Shown one piece after another: positions 25,975 through 35,339 of a stretch of 64,000 bases of DNA. A program made the position numbers and the translations under genes. The first letter of the stretch is position 1. Every line of letters begins with the position of its first letter. The notes under the pieces are model-generated. The model was not told the DNA's origin, ran no database searches, and saw only the letters and a list, made by a program, of their open reading frames with translations. The stretch covers positions 5,208,001-5,272,000 of the forward strand of contig CAVTWI010000002.1 of the NCBI GenBank assembly GCA_963738345.1, written 5' to 3'. The DNA comes from Bog-159 sp963738345 (GTDB lineage: Bacteria; Acidobacteriota; Terriglobia; Bryobacterales; Bryobacteraceae).

Positions 25975-28089
25975 CTACAAAAGCTCCAGAGCGGTCTTCG
26001 CTTTGCCTCGGTCGTCGTACCAGTACTCTTCAAGTAGCGGCCGTATCTCCGTATCAACTATTTCGCGATACCAGGTTTCATCGAGTGCGGAGAGATCCTT
26101 GCCTGTCGGACAGAAGAAGCTATGCCCGATGCGGAAAGCATCGCCCAATTGCGAATCTGCCGAAATGTGCTTATTCAAAGCCGTCATGCGGTTGATAATC
26201 GTCGCGCACAGGGTAGACGACATGCCGCGATCTTGAAGCCATTTCCGATAAGCGGGATCGCCGTAACGTGGCTCGAGCGTGAGATACGCGAATCGTCGCC
26301 GCAGTGCGTAGTCGACCAGCGCCAGGGATCGGTCCGCAATGTTCATCGTGCCGATTACAAAGAGATTGGCGGGGACGTGCAACTTTTCATCTTCGGTTCG
26401 GCGGTACAGTGGCGTAACCGAAAAGTCCTTTCCACGCTTGTCTGATTCCAGGAGCACCATCAATTCGCCGAAGATCTGACTTACATTCCCACGGTTAATC
26501 TCATCGATGATCAAAACGTAAATCCGATCTGGGTCATCTTCAGCGGCCCTTCGCAGATGCAGAAAGGGTCCGTCGATCAGATCGAATCTGCCGGATTGAG
26601 CGGTCGGACGATAACCACGGACTAAATCTTCATAGCTGTACGAAGGGTGGAACTGGACCATCGTGACCCGCGAGTTATCTTTGGCCTCCATCAGGGCATA
26701 CGCAAGCCGCTTCGCCACGAAGGTCTTCCCAACGCCGGGCGCACCCTGGAGTATCAAGTTCTTTTTTGATCTGAGGCGGCGAAGGGCGGATTCAATTTCA
26801 GCCTCGGTGAGGAATACGCCATCGGCGATTAGGTCGGCCGTCGCATAAGGCTCAGCCGTTTCGCCGATCTCATCCAGAGAAGGCTTGGTGGCTGCGGGTT
26901 CTCCCCACCACTTGTTTATAAAGAACTTATAATCTTGTTCCTCACCGCCGAACGCGAAGCGGCTCAAGCGCTGGGCAAACTCATTTTCTTTACGCAACCG
27001 CCAAACGGTCGCGCGGCCAGTGTAGAAGTACCAGGCTCGCGGTGTCGTCAAGGGTGCATCCCACTCCACTTCCACCCTACGACCGTCTTTTGGGTTTGAG
27101 ACAATCGTGCCGGTGGCTTTGATGAGCAGCAGTGAGGCGGTGTGCCCAAGGCTATCGAACGGCAAATCGTTCTTTTGTGTGGTGGTCGATTTGATGGCGA
27201 TTTTGTCGCCGACCTTCATTGCCTTAACGAGATCAAGGTAGCGGTCCTCGTAACCGTTCTGCCACACGCCCTCCGCCAGAAATCGTTCGGTCTGATCTGG
27301 GGAGTCCTCGCTACTCCAGTAGGCTCCAACCAACCAGTAGTCAACGTCGGCCTGCGGCAGTGTTGTCATCACGCGGGTCGACGGAACTTCTTCCTTACAA
27401 GCAACCCACGCAGCGTGTGACAGGTGAGGCAGATCCTGTATCGCCGCATTCTGTACCTGATCAAGGACTCCTCGATAGTACTGGAAAGACAATCCCTGAT
27501 TGGGTAGCTTGATCTTCAAATGCTCGCGCATCGTGCTGTCGAGACTAAGGAACACTTTGGGCCGAATCCAAAATAGCCCCATCGTAAGGTTCACGTTGGT
27601 ATTTCGCACCATCAGCGCATCATCGAAGGCGCGGGCGAACTCCGGGTCGGAAATCGGCGATTCTTCCAGCGCTCGCGTGAAAACAGCCCAAAGGCGTTCA
27701 ATATCCCCCGGCTTTCGGTCAGCCTGGTAGGCGAAGAACCAAGATTTCTGGTTGTTCAGGATGGGGACGCCGGCAAAATCGGTCGGCGCTGCCGCGCCGA
27801 TATCGAACTTCGTCTTGATTGCCTGGAGAATAGCGATCCTGGTTTCCTTCACGATGCCGCGGTTGAAACTTCCAAAAAAAGTGAACGGATCGATCTCGGA
27901 GAGCGGAAACCGCCGCCCGCTCTCGTCTTCGTCCTCAAGTGGCGTGATCGTCAGGCCGGACTTTCGGAGCCCCTCCAGGAACGCAATGAGTTCTAGCTGC
28001 CGAGATTGAAAGACTATAAGCTTTTCCGCGAGTTCCTCATAAAAGGGGACCCAATCAAACGCATTCAGCGACTCCGCATCGTTCGGCAT
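25975..28089 (-). CDS. mcrB: McrB-like AAA+ GTPase with EVE-like recognition domain
   Basis: A 704-residue motor and recognition subunit. An N-terminal domain (residues 1-235) is followed by an EVE/PUA-like modified-base reader at about 250-370 (DYWLVGAYWSSED, DLVKAMKVGDKIAIK). The AAA+ domain has Walker A GAPGVGKT at 449-456, Walker B VLIIDEINRG at 525-534 and the McrB signature MNIADRS at 582-588, with arginine-rich ALRRRF just after. EVE domains read modified cytosines, so the target is probably hypermodified or methylated phage DNA. It heads the mcrBC pair and is divergent from the tyrosine recombinase gene, with 268 bases between them. Confidence 0.9.
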   Translation of the reverse strand: MPNDAESLNAFDWVPFYEELAEKLIVFQSRQLELIAFLEGLRKSGLTITPLEDEDESGRRFPLSEIDPFTFFGSFNRGIVKETRIAILQAIKTKFDIGAAAPTDFAGVPILNNQKSWFFAYQADRKPGDIERLWAVFTRALEESPISDPEFARAFDDALMVRNTNVNLTMGLFWIRPKVFLSLDSTMREHLKIKLPNQGLSFQYYRGVLDQVQNAAIQDLPHLSHAAWVACKEEVPSTRVMTTLPQADVDYWLVGAYWSSEDSPDQTERFLAEGVWQNGYEDRYLDLVKAMKVGDKIAIKSTTTQKNDLPFDSLGHTASLLLIKATGTIVSNPKDGRRVEVEWDAPLTTPRAWYFYTGRATVWRLRKENEFAQRLSRFAFGGEEQDYKFFINKWWGEPAATKPSLDEIGETAEPYATADLIADGVFLTEAEIESALRRLRSKKNLILQGAPGVGKTFVAKRLAYALMEAKDNSRVTMVQFHPSYSYEDLVRGYRPTAQSGRFDLIDGPFLHLRRAAEDDPDRIYVLIIDEINRGNVSQIFGELMVLLESDKRGKDFSVTPLYRRTEDEKLHVPANLFVIGTMNIADRSLALVDYALRRRFAYLTLEPRYGDPAYRKWLQDRGMSSTLCATIINRMTALNKHISADSQLGDAFRIGHSFFCPTGKDLSALDETWYREIVDTEIRPLLEEYWYDDRGKAKTALELL

Positions 28090-28357
28090 GGCGTTGTAAG
28101 GAGAACCTTATTCTATTCCGATTGGTGCTCCGACGGAAAGTCAACGCTCTGAGACCGGCTCGCTGCGGCGGAGGAGATGCCCACCTCGACGCATCGCGCG
28201 CCGTTGTAAATCTTCGCAGAAGTGGCCGGCGCTGAATTCTTGGAAAGGTGAGCCGCGTCCCAGGTCCGTTCCTCGCCTTTAGTGGCTTGTTCCTTGCTGT
28301 GCCCGTCGTCCAGAGGTAAGGTCTTCATGTACGATATTGACCAATAAAAGGCACAAA

Positions 28358-29281
28358 ATGAATAGCTTAACCGTAGTCGACAAGGCAAACGAATGGCGGC
28401 GGATGAAGAGCCTCGTGCTCGATTCTGTTGCGTCGCCGATAACGAAACGCGTCTACAACATGGCGCTCGACGAGTTCTTCGACTGGTACCGGATGGAGCC
28501 GCGGCCCGGCTTCACCAAGGCGACCGTGAACGCATGGCGCGTAACGCTGGACGACCGGGGGCTGGGGTCGTCATCAATCATCGTGCGCATGTCGCCGATC
28601 CGGAAGTTGGCGGTGGAAGCCATGGACAACGGCCTGCTGGCGCCCGAGCTGGCCGCGGGCATCCAACGCGTCAAGAGCGCGAAATCCCTCGGCGTCCGCA
28701 CCGGGAATTGGCTGAATACCAAGCAAGCTCAGGCGCTCCTGAACGCCCCGGACATTTCCAAATTGGTCGGCCTCCGAGACCGCGCCATCATCGCCGTACT
28801 CCTGGGCTGCGCGTTGCGCCGGTTCGAAGCGGCGGCACTTACGATGGCTCACGTTCAACAGCGCGATGGACGGTGGTGTATTGTAGACCTGATCGGCAAG
28901 CACGGGCGCGTTCGGACTGTGCCCATGCCCGCCTGGGTCAAGGTGACAATCGATGCCTGGACCGGTCGCGCCGGCGTGGTGGACGGCTACATTTTCCGGC
29001 CCGTCAACCGCGGTGGCCGGGTACAAGGCGACGTGCTGTCCGAGAAAGTTGTGTGGCAGATGCTCAAACCGTATGCCAAGGCGGCCGGTGTCGCGGGTAT
29101 CGCGCCTCACGATTGCCGCCGAACGGCCGCAAAATTATGCCGCGCCGCCGGCGGCGAGCTCGAACAAATTCAACTGTTGCTGGGCCATGCGTCGGTGCAG
29201 ACGACAGAGCGGTACCTCGGCACCAAACAGGATCTCGTGCACGCGCCGAACGACGCGATCAAATTACGCGTAGCGGTTTAG
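28358..29281 (+). CDS. Tyrosine recombinase/integrase
   Basis: A 307-residue XerD-like recombinase with a SAM-like core-binding domain (residues about 15-100) and a catalytic domain. All active-site residues are visible: Arg155 in CALRRFEAAAL, Lys181 in IGKHGRVRTVPM, His251 and Arg254 in APHDCRRTAAKL, His277 in LLGHASVQTTERYLG and the nucleophile Tyr286. It appears functional. It lies between mcrBC and DISARM and converges on drmC (9 bases apart), instead of next to a tRNA. Candidates for its role are island mobility or cassette capture. Confidence 0.92.
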   Translation: MNSLTVVDKANEWRRMKSLVLDSVASPITKRVYNMALDEFFDWYRMEPRPGFTKATVNAWRVTLDDRGLGSSSIIVRMSPIRKLAVEAMDNGLLAPELAAGIQRVKSAKSLGVRTGNWLNTKQAQALLNAPDISKLVGLRDRAIIAVLLGCALRRFEAAALTMAHVQQRDGRWCIVDLIGKHGRVRTVPMPAWVKVTIDAWTGRAGVVDGYIFRPVNRGGRVQGDVLSEKVVWQMLKPYAKAAGVAGIAPHDCRRTAAKLCRAAGGELEQIQLLLGHASVQTTERYLGTKQDLVHAPNDAIKLRVAV

Positions 29282-29290
29282 TTTTGGCTG

Positions 29291-30082
29291 CTACGCGTGG
29301 AACGGTCCCGGCGGCAACGGCTTTAGGAAACCATTCTGAATGAGACTCTCGAACTTCGACCGGATCGACCCTGCAACCCTTGGGTTGTCGCGGAACAAGA
29401 CGCCGAGTTCGATGTTCCGTTCATGCGCGGACTCTGTAAAATTCGCAGACGTGATGAACGCGGTGACTCCGTCCACGAGAATACATTTCGCGTGTTGGCA
29501 GGCAGGCGTCGCCGGCGTTTTTTCAGGACCCCGTGGGTCGTAAAACACCGCTGGCTTCCTCGTCCATGGCCAGTGATATTTCCAAAACGACCAGGCGTAC
29601 TTTTCGACGGGGGCAGCGTCTTCGTTTGGCGGGATGTTCAGGATCAGAACAACTTGGAGTTCGGGACGGACCGACCAAGCTTCCTCAATGGGCAGGAAGA
29701 CGTCTTGGCCGTTGAAGATGCTGTACGTGGATATCCAGAGGGATTGGCGCGCTTCGGACAGGAGTTGCCCCACCACAACGCAGGTGTCGCGGACATGCGG
29801 ACCTTCTTCATCGGGGCTGGTCCATACCAACTGGACCTGATCGATTGCCCGCTGCCTGGCCGCGGCGTCCTCGGCGAGAGCTTCGAGGGTGATGGCGAGC
29901 GTGGTGGGCGTGAAGCCGGACGTCTGCAGCGAAACCAACTCGGCCGCCAGCGAATCCCGACCATACTGCGGCGCCCATTCGGCGACAGTGAAGGCGGTGT
30001 AGGGCGGCTTAAGGCGGCCTCCCCGCAGCGCGTGCGCTATGGATTGCAGGGTGCTCGCGGGCAACGAACGGATCAGCTTCAT
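29291..30082 (-). CDS. drmC: DISARM protein DrmC, phospholipase D-like
   Basis: A 263-residue PLD-superfamily protein with one HKD motif near residue 205-230, QHAKCILVDGVTAFITSANF then TESAHERNIELGV. The N-terminal helical part (residues 1-90) is usual for DrmC. PLD-type enzymes cut phosphodiesters as dimers with one HKD each; in DISARM drmC is reported to be dispensable in some tests. Its ATG overlaps the drmB stop (ATGA), so it is translationally coupled. It is the last gene of the operon. Confidence 0.9.
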   Translation of the reverse strand: MKLIRSLPASTLQSIAHALRGGRLKPPYTAFTVAEWAPQYGRDSLAAELVSLQTSGFTPTTLAITLEALAEDAAARQRAIDQVQLVWTSPDEEGPHVRDTCVVVGQLLSEARQSLWISTYSIFNGQDVFLPIEEAWSVRPELQVVLILNIPPNEDAAPVEKYAWSFWKYHWPWTRKPAVFYDPRGPEKTPATPACQHAKCILVDGVTAFITSANFTESAHERNIELGVLFRDNPRVAGSIRSKFESLIQNGFLKPLPPGPFHA

Positions 30083-31932
30083 GGAAGCGCCAAATCCTGA
30101 TCGGTGAAGAACTCCGCGCCGGTCGCACCCACTGTGGCAACGACCAGCGACCGATCCAGGTATTGGTTGAAACGCTCACAGGAGGTTTCTGAAATCAGCA
30201 AACAGCCGTGGCACGCCGCGCCCAGAAGGAAGCGTTCTTCGAGTAGCTGCTTCGCGGAATGCTGGGCGCATACCGGATCGTTCGAGCAGAGGCGTCCCAG
30301 TTCGATTGCATTGCGGAGATGCTGGTCGATCTTGCGGCCGATTTCGACCAGCCCGCCCAGCGTCCCTTCGGAATCCGGCGAACCGGTGTAAAGCAGGATT
30401 CCATAACCGGCCTCTCCGGCGTAAACCCGCTCACGAATCGCCGACGAGGAATAGCCGCACTCCAGCGATACCTGCGTGATCAACAGGTGCGCGAGCGAGT
30501 GCAGCATTATGTAGGGAGCGCCAACGAAATCGGCCTTGGAGCTTGGATACTGCTTCTTCCACAGCTTGAAGCCTTCCGCCAGTTCGAGTTCCCGCTTGGA
30601 AACTTCCGTCCGTTTGCGCCAGGCGCGAACCTCGTCAGACTTGAAGGAGATGAAGACTCCCTCGCCGCGATTCTCGACGGCCGGAACCCAGTTGACCTCA
30701 TCGGCCAGCGCGGCGCGATTCACGCCGATGGCGAGCTCACCGTCGATGTCATTGGTCGCCGGCTCGAAACGCGTGAAGCCTACCAGCGACACAACCTCGC
30801 GCAGACGGTGGATGAGAACCACGCGGTCGATCTTGTTCCAGATGGCTTCGAGTGGTGGCGTCGGCCGCCAGAGGCGTGCGTAGAAGTCGCCTTCGATCTT
30901 GTCCTGGCCGATCTCGTCCGGACTCGCAAGTAACGTCTCAATTTCCGCCTGCTTGATTGTCTTTGCCGGGGCGTTGGAAGAACCGCCGCGGTGGCGTTCG
31001 ATCTCAGCCCAGACAGCTTCGTTGGAATAGCCCTCCAGCGCGGCCGCGACCTTCGCCCGTTTTCGTTCGCCGGGCAGATCGTCGATTGCCGTGACGTATT
31101 GCAGGTGGTCTTCCCAGATCTTCTCCACGGCACCGCGCAGCTTTTCGTCCTCGTCCGGAATGGAGATGACGCTCAGAACCTGTGGGAACCAGGCATTGGA
31201 TGCCGAGCGGTTGAGCAGCCGGTTAAAGGTCGGCTGGCCTTTGGGATCGCGGCAGTTCGGTTCGGAATTGCTGCCGCCGAGCCATGGCCTGCGCCCGCGG
31301 CACCAACCGAGTGCCGTCTTGTCCTCCAAAGCAATGATGAGTTGCTTGGTCTTGCCGCAGTCGCAACGAATCACCACTTCGGTGAGGTCGCCGCTGGTGC
31401 CCCACTCATCCATGAACAGATCGCGGCGGCACGCCTCTGCCTCCTCAACGGCCACGCCATGCACGAAGGCGTACCAATCGACGTCGGAGATATGCCCGTT
31501 CGGACACGCCTGCACAAAGCGGAGCGGAACAATTTCGTATTTCTTGCGGTCTGGCCCCTGCCACTTCGTCTGGGTGATGAGATTGCGGCGGTGAACCAGG
31601 GGCCGGGTGCGCTGGCCTTGCGGCCCCTTCATCGGATACTGCGCAGTGAACCATTCGGGGAAGCGGTAAACAACGACGCCGCTCGGCGGTGCGTCCGGGT
31701 CCTGACTGTCGGCGGGAGGCTCCCACATCGCGAGGCCCTGCCGTTCCAGCGCTGCTTCAATTTTGCTGAGGAGGCGGGGTTCGATGATTTTCCGCTTCCG
31801 GTCGTCGCCTCCCCAGTCCCACGTGTCCAGACCACCGACAATCGCGGCGTGGTGCGGCAGGTCCATAAGGGCGCCGGGACCGAACACGTTGATGATCTGG
31901 CCGCGGCGAATCTGTCCATTGGGGCGGGCCAT
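30079..31932 (-). CDS. drmB: DISARM protein DrmB (DUF1998)
   Basis: A 617-residue DUF1998 protein, one of the core DISARM components; DrmA and DrmB form the complex that acts on incoming DNA. The start MARPNGQIRRGQIINVFGPG is typical. The DUF1998 core is in the C-terminal third: APYIMLHSLAHLLITQVSLE, GYGILLYTGSPDSEGTLGGL. Cys residues that may bind zinc occur as RCDCGKTKQ and as ACHGCLLISETSC near the end. ATG at 31932 overlaps the drmA stop by one base (TAATG), and this decides the start although the frame is open to 32172. Confidence 0.92.
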   Translation of the reverse strand: MARPNGQIRRGQIINVFGPGALMDLPHHAAIVGGLDTWDWGGDDRKRKIIEPRLLSKIEAALERQGLAMWEPPADSQDPDAPPSGVVVYRFPEWFTAQYPMKGPQGQRTRPLVHRRNLITQTKWQGPDRKKYEIVPLRFVQACPNGHISDVDWYAFVHGVAVEEAEACRRDLFMDEWGTSGDLTEVVIRCDCGKTKQLIIALEDKTALGWCRGRRPWLGGSNSEPNCRDPKGQPTFNRLLNRSASNAWFPQVLSVISIPDEDEKLRGAVEKIWEDHLQYVTAIDDLPGERKRAKVAAALEGYSNEAVWAEIERHRGGSSNAPAKTIKQAEIETLLASPDEIGQDKIEGDFYARLWRPTPPLEAIWNKIDRVVLIHRLREVVSLVGFTRFEPATNDIDGELAIGVNRAALADEVNWVPAVENRGEGVFISFKSDEVRAWRKRTEVSKRELELAEGFKLWKKQYPSSKADFVGAPYIMLHSLAHLLITQVSLECGYSSSAIRERVYAGEAGYGILLYTGSPDSEGTLGGLVEIGRKIDQHLRNAIELGRLCSNDPVCAQHSAKQLLEERFLLGAACHGCLLISETSCERFNQYLDRSLVVATVGATGAEFFTDQDLALP

Positions 31933-34900
31933 TAGTCCAGATCCTCCTCGGGATCGACCGCATTCCCGTTCAGTTCGATCAGCCGGAGGTTGCAGGCCGG
32001 CTCCACATCGCGCAGCGAGCGGTGCGCTTTGAACTGCGCCGCTTTGCTTTCGATTCGCTCCAAATCCGGATCGAGTGGATAACGCAACAGGTACGGCCCC
32101 GTGCCGTCGTCGTATTGCTGGTAGCGAAGCGTGGCTCCTGCATCCTTCTGCTGCTTGGAAATCTTCGCCCAATCGTCAAGTAGGTCTTCTACTTTGCCCC
32201 GAACGCCATCGCGGCGCTGTTGCATCTCCTTGGCTTCCAACGCTGCATAACACTCCACTCGGCGACCGAAGATATCCACGACGGGCGACAGGCTTGACCG
32301 CAATTCCATGGCGCGCAGCGCATTCGGGCCCTTAGTCATGCCAGGCCACCCTTGGCGGCTCATCGCGACCGTAACTTCCGCCAAGCCCCGATCCAGCGCG
32401 CGCGGCGAGAACGGGGTGACGCTGGTCGCCTCCACCGACCGGTAGAAAGACGCGTGCCACGCCTCGAAGCGCTCATAGTGCGAGCGGTCGCGCGGCTTAT
32501 GCACGTTGAGCATGGTGATGATCAGGCCGGGCTTGCCCTCCTCGCGGCCCACGCGCGACGTGGCTTGGATGTATTCCGCGGTTGTCTTGGGCTGGCCGAA
32601 GACCGCCATCAGGCCGAGCCGCGAGATATCGAGACCGACCGAGATCATGTTCGTTGCGAGCGCGATGTCCAGGCAGTCGGCTTTGGGCAGGAAAGCCTTG
32701 GCCAGGCGATCCTTCGCTTTGGAAACCGCGGCGGTTGAGATGCGCGAGGTCAATTCGACCACTTCCTTCAGATCGCGCTTCGCAAACAGGCCCGTCGTTT
32801 CACCCTGACGCAGGCGGTTGCCGTAGTCTTTCAACCGCGACGTCACTTCGTCCTCCGCTATGCGGCGGCACCCGCCAAGCTCACGAAGGCTGTTGAAGTA
32901 CCCGGTGAGCGTCATGTACGGATCGGCAGGATTCTGTGGATTGTTCAGGCCGCCGTTGGCGAGGAACGCTTTCTGCGCCGCGCCAAGCAACGCGAGATAC
33001 GTGCGCAAAAAGATGACCTTCGGTGAGCGGCCCTGCGCTGCAACACCCGCGTACAGCCGGCCCGGCTTCTCGTCTGCCGGCACGGTAATCGCGAAATACG
33101 AATCGCGACGGTCGGGACCAGGGCACGGGAAGATTTCGACGCCATTGCGGCAGAACAGCGCCTTGATTTGCGCTTCGGCGCGGCGAACCGTGGCGGTGGA
33201 GGCGACCACTTTGGGCCGTATGGTCTTCTTCTCTCCGTCCGGCAGCGTGACGTCCCGGCAACAGAGTGCGTCGATAGCGGTCTCGTACAACCCGACCATG
33301 GTGCCCAGGGGCCCGGAGATGAGGTGCAACTCGTCCTGAATGATCAGGTCCGGCGGCAGGAGCGGCTCGGGCAAAGGCTGTCCAGCAGAGTTGGGGTCGC
33401 AGGGGCCATAGAATCCGCCCGCGTCGGCGCGCTCCACCTTCCCGAACAGTTTCCCTGTCTGGCCTTCCCACGGGAGGCTGGCGAACTTATCGACGGTCGC
33501 AATCAGGAATGCCGGCAGACGGCGATAAATGGGTTCATCGACAGCGACAATCGGCAACGGCGAGCCGCCGGAGAATTCGCAGTCCCGATTGACGCAGGTG
33601 ATGCGGAGATCGAGAGGCTCCTTTTCGGTCGGGACCAGATTAAAGGAGTTGGGCGAGAATTTCGTTCCGCACCACGGGCAGACTTCAAGGGGGATGGGGG
33701 ACGTCTTCTGGTCCTGTTTGAATTTCCGTGTGCGGGCGCGGGCGCTATTCTCGTCTCGCTCTCCCGACTTGCCCATGCGATTGGGCGTGGCCGCCTGGCC
33801 GACCCAAAGCCCGATTTCGAATGGCCACTTGCCGAGCTTTTCGACGTCGTTCCGCCGCTCCAGTTCCATGGCGCAGATTAGCGCCGCGCCGCGGCCCAAC
33901 TGGTCGAGCGTGAGCAGACGCAGGGTGTAGCGCATGATCACCGCGACTCCGCACCCGCGAAGCGAACCAGGATTCCGCAAGCGGCGAAGAAACATAGTGA
34001 ACGCCGCAAGCCCCAGGTAAGCTTCGGTCTTGCCGCCGCCCGTGGGGAAGAAGAGCAGGTCCACCAGTTCGCGATCCGCGTCCGCTGGTGCCGCCATGGA
34101 GGTCAGATTCAGCAGCAGGAATGCCAACTGGAAGGGACGCCACTTCGGCGGCTCCACCGCGTCTTTCCGCCGCTGCCGGCCCACCGCTGCCATGACCTTG
34201 TTGGCGAGACGGAAGGCTTCGAGCACGTTCGGGTCGGCGAGTTCGTTCAGGCCCTGTTCGATCCGGCCGGCGACAACTCCGGCTCTCGACAGCATCTTCG
34301 TGGCGACGTCGGCGCGCCGTTTTTCCATCGCGCTGCTTCCGCCCGGTACAGGCTGCTTCGCGATCCAGTCCCGGTAGGCCTGGATCAGCGGCTCAATCAG
34401 CGATTTGGCTTCGGCGGCGTCCTTGATGGATGCCAGCTTCTCCATTTCCAGCGTTGCGTTCGCGGGCGCGGCCCGGTGCTCGATCCGTTCTACCTCACAC
34501 CTCGGAATCCACGCCGTCTCGACGGACCTGCAGCCGTCGGAATTAACGGGAAGAGCGCGAGCGGAGACGCCGTGGCCCACGGCGTATTCGAATGCATCCC
34601 GGTACTGGAGGTCGGCCACGCGTTCATCGGGATCGGAGGAGATGACGCCGCGAAGGTCAGGGCGGGCGACAAAGGGCAGATCGGATTCCAGTTGCAGCTT
34701 GACCTGGAAAACGTAGGCTTCATCGCGCCGGATGCCCGTCATAGGCGTGCGGTTGTTCACCAGAAAAACGGACACAGCGCGCGTGCCGGGGGCAACCAGG
34801 TCGAGCCCTTTGTGGGGCGGGATGGTGCGAACGGAGAGAACCAGATCGAGGCCGCCCGAGTCTTTCAGCCGAACCGCGTCGCGGGTGGTGTCCTGTGCAG

Positions 34901-35339
34901 GGATCGGCAAGGGTGCTTGTGCCCAACGCGCGGTGCGGCGCCAGCCGGTGACCGCTTCGTCCTTCATGGCCGCCGCATAGTCGCCCCACGTGACGGTGGC
35001 CTTGATGGACTTGCACTTTGGTGGGATCAGAACACTCAGGCCCATGGAGGAGGGGAAGGGCGTCTTCCGGGAGGAAGCCGATTCCGGTGCGGCTTCATCG
35101 TCGAGGCCGGTCTTAGGCGGGATCAAGTCGATCTGCTCGCCGCTGTCTTCGTCGGTTTTCTCCTCGGGTTTGGCGGCGAAGGGCGCGAGGAATCCGGTGA
35201 GGTACCAACGCAGCGGCGCCGTCGATCCTGGCAGAATCTCCTGTTCGAGGTAGTTGCCGGCTTTCAATCCGGCGACCGGACCCACGAGGTCGAGGATAAG
35301 GGAATCGAGAATTTGTTCGCGCACTTTAGCAGAGGTCAT
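31932..35339 (-). CDS. drmA: DISARM helicase DrmA
   Basis: A 1135-residue superfamily 2 helicase, the second DISARM core component. Walker A is FPTGGGKT (431-438). The DEAD-box equivalent is DELH (669-672) in LIIQDELHLISGPLG. A zinc ribbon interrupts the first lobe (CPWCGTKF and CVNRDCEF, about 554-589). The second lobe has VGLDISRLGLMAVFGQPK and QATSRVGREEG (925-935). The N-terminal 400 residues are DrmA-specific. Its ATG overlaps the drmMI stop by 4 bases (ATGA), and its own stop overlaps drmB. Confidence 0.93.
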   Translation of the reverse strand: MTSAKVREQILDSLILDLVGPVAGLKAGNYLEQEILPGSTAPLRWYLTGFLAPFAAKPEEKTDEDSGEQIDLIPPKTGLDDEAAPESASSRKTPFPSSMGLSVLIPPKCKSIKATVTWGDYAAAMKDEAVTGWRRTARWAQAPLPIPAQDTTRDAVRLKDSGGLDLVLSVRTIPPHKGLDLVAPGTRAVSVFLVNNRTPMTGIRRDEAYVFQVKLQLESDLPFVARPDLRGVISSDPDERVADLQYRDAFEYAVGHGVSARALPVNSDGCRSVETAWIPRCEVERIEHRAAPANATLEMEKLASIKDAAEAKSLIEPLIQAYRDWIAKQPVPGGSSAMEKRRADVATKMLSRAGVVAGRIEQGLNELADPNVLEAFRLANKVMAAVGRQRRKDAVEPPKWRPFQLAFLLLNLTSMAAPADADRELVDLLFFPTGGGKTEAYLGLAAFTMFLRRLRNPGSLRGCGVAVIMRYTLRLLTLDQLGRGAALICAMELERRNDVEKLGKWPFEIGLWVGQAATPNRMGKSGERDENSARARTRKFKQDQKTSPIPLEVCPWCGTKFSPNSFNLVPTEKEPLDLRITCVNRDCEFSGGSPLPIVAVDEPIYRRLPAFLIATVDKFASLPWEGQTGKLFGKVERADAGGFYGPCDPNSAGQPLPEPLLPPDLIIQDELHLISGPLGTMVGLYETAIDALCCRDVTLPDGEKKTIRPKVVASTATVRRAEAQIKALFCRNGVEIFPCPGPDRRDSYFAITVPADEKPGRLYAGVAAQGRSPKVIFLRTYLALLGAAQKAFLANGGLNNPQNPADPYMTLTGYFNSLRELGGCRRIAEDEVTSRLKDYGNRLRQGETTGLFAKRDLKEVVELTSRISTAAVSKAKDRLAKAFLPKADCLDIALATNMISVGLDISRLGLMAVFGQPKTTAEYIQATSRVGREEGKPGLIITMLNVHKPRDRSHYERFEAWHASFYRSVEATSVTPFSPRALDRGLAEVTVAMSRQGWPGMTKGPNALRAMELRSSLSPVVDIFGRRVECYAALEAKEMQQRRDGVRGKVEDLLDDWAKISKQQKDAGATLRYQQYDDGTGPYLLRYPLDPDLERIESKAAQFKAHRSLRDVEPACNLRLIELNGNAVDPEEDLD

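Noticed and set aside
31933..32172. N-terminal extension of drmB by 80 codons
   Set aside because: It overlaps the end of drmA, has shadow-like composition, and the TAATG overlap at 31932 gives a coupled start beginning with the typical DrmB sequence.
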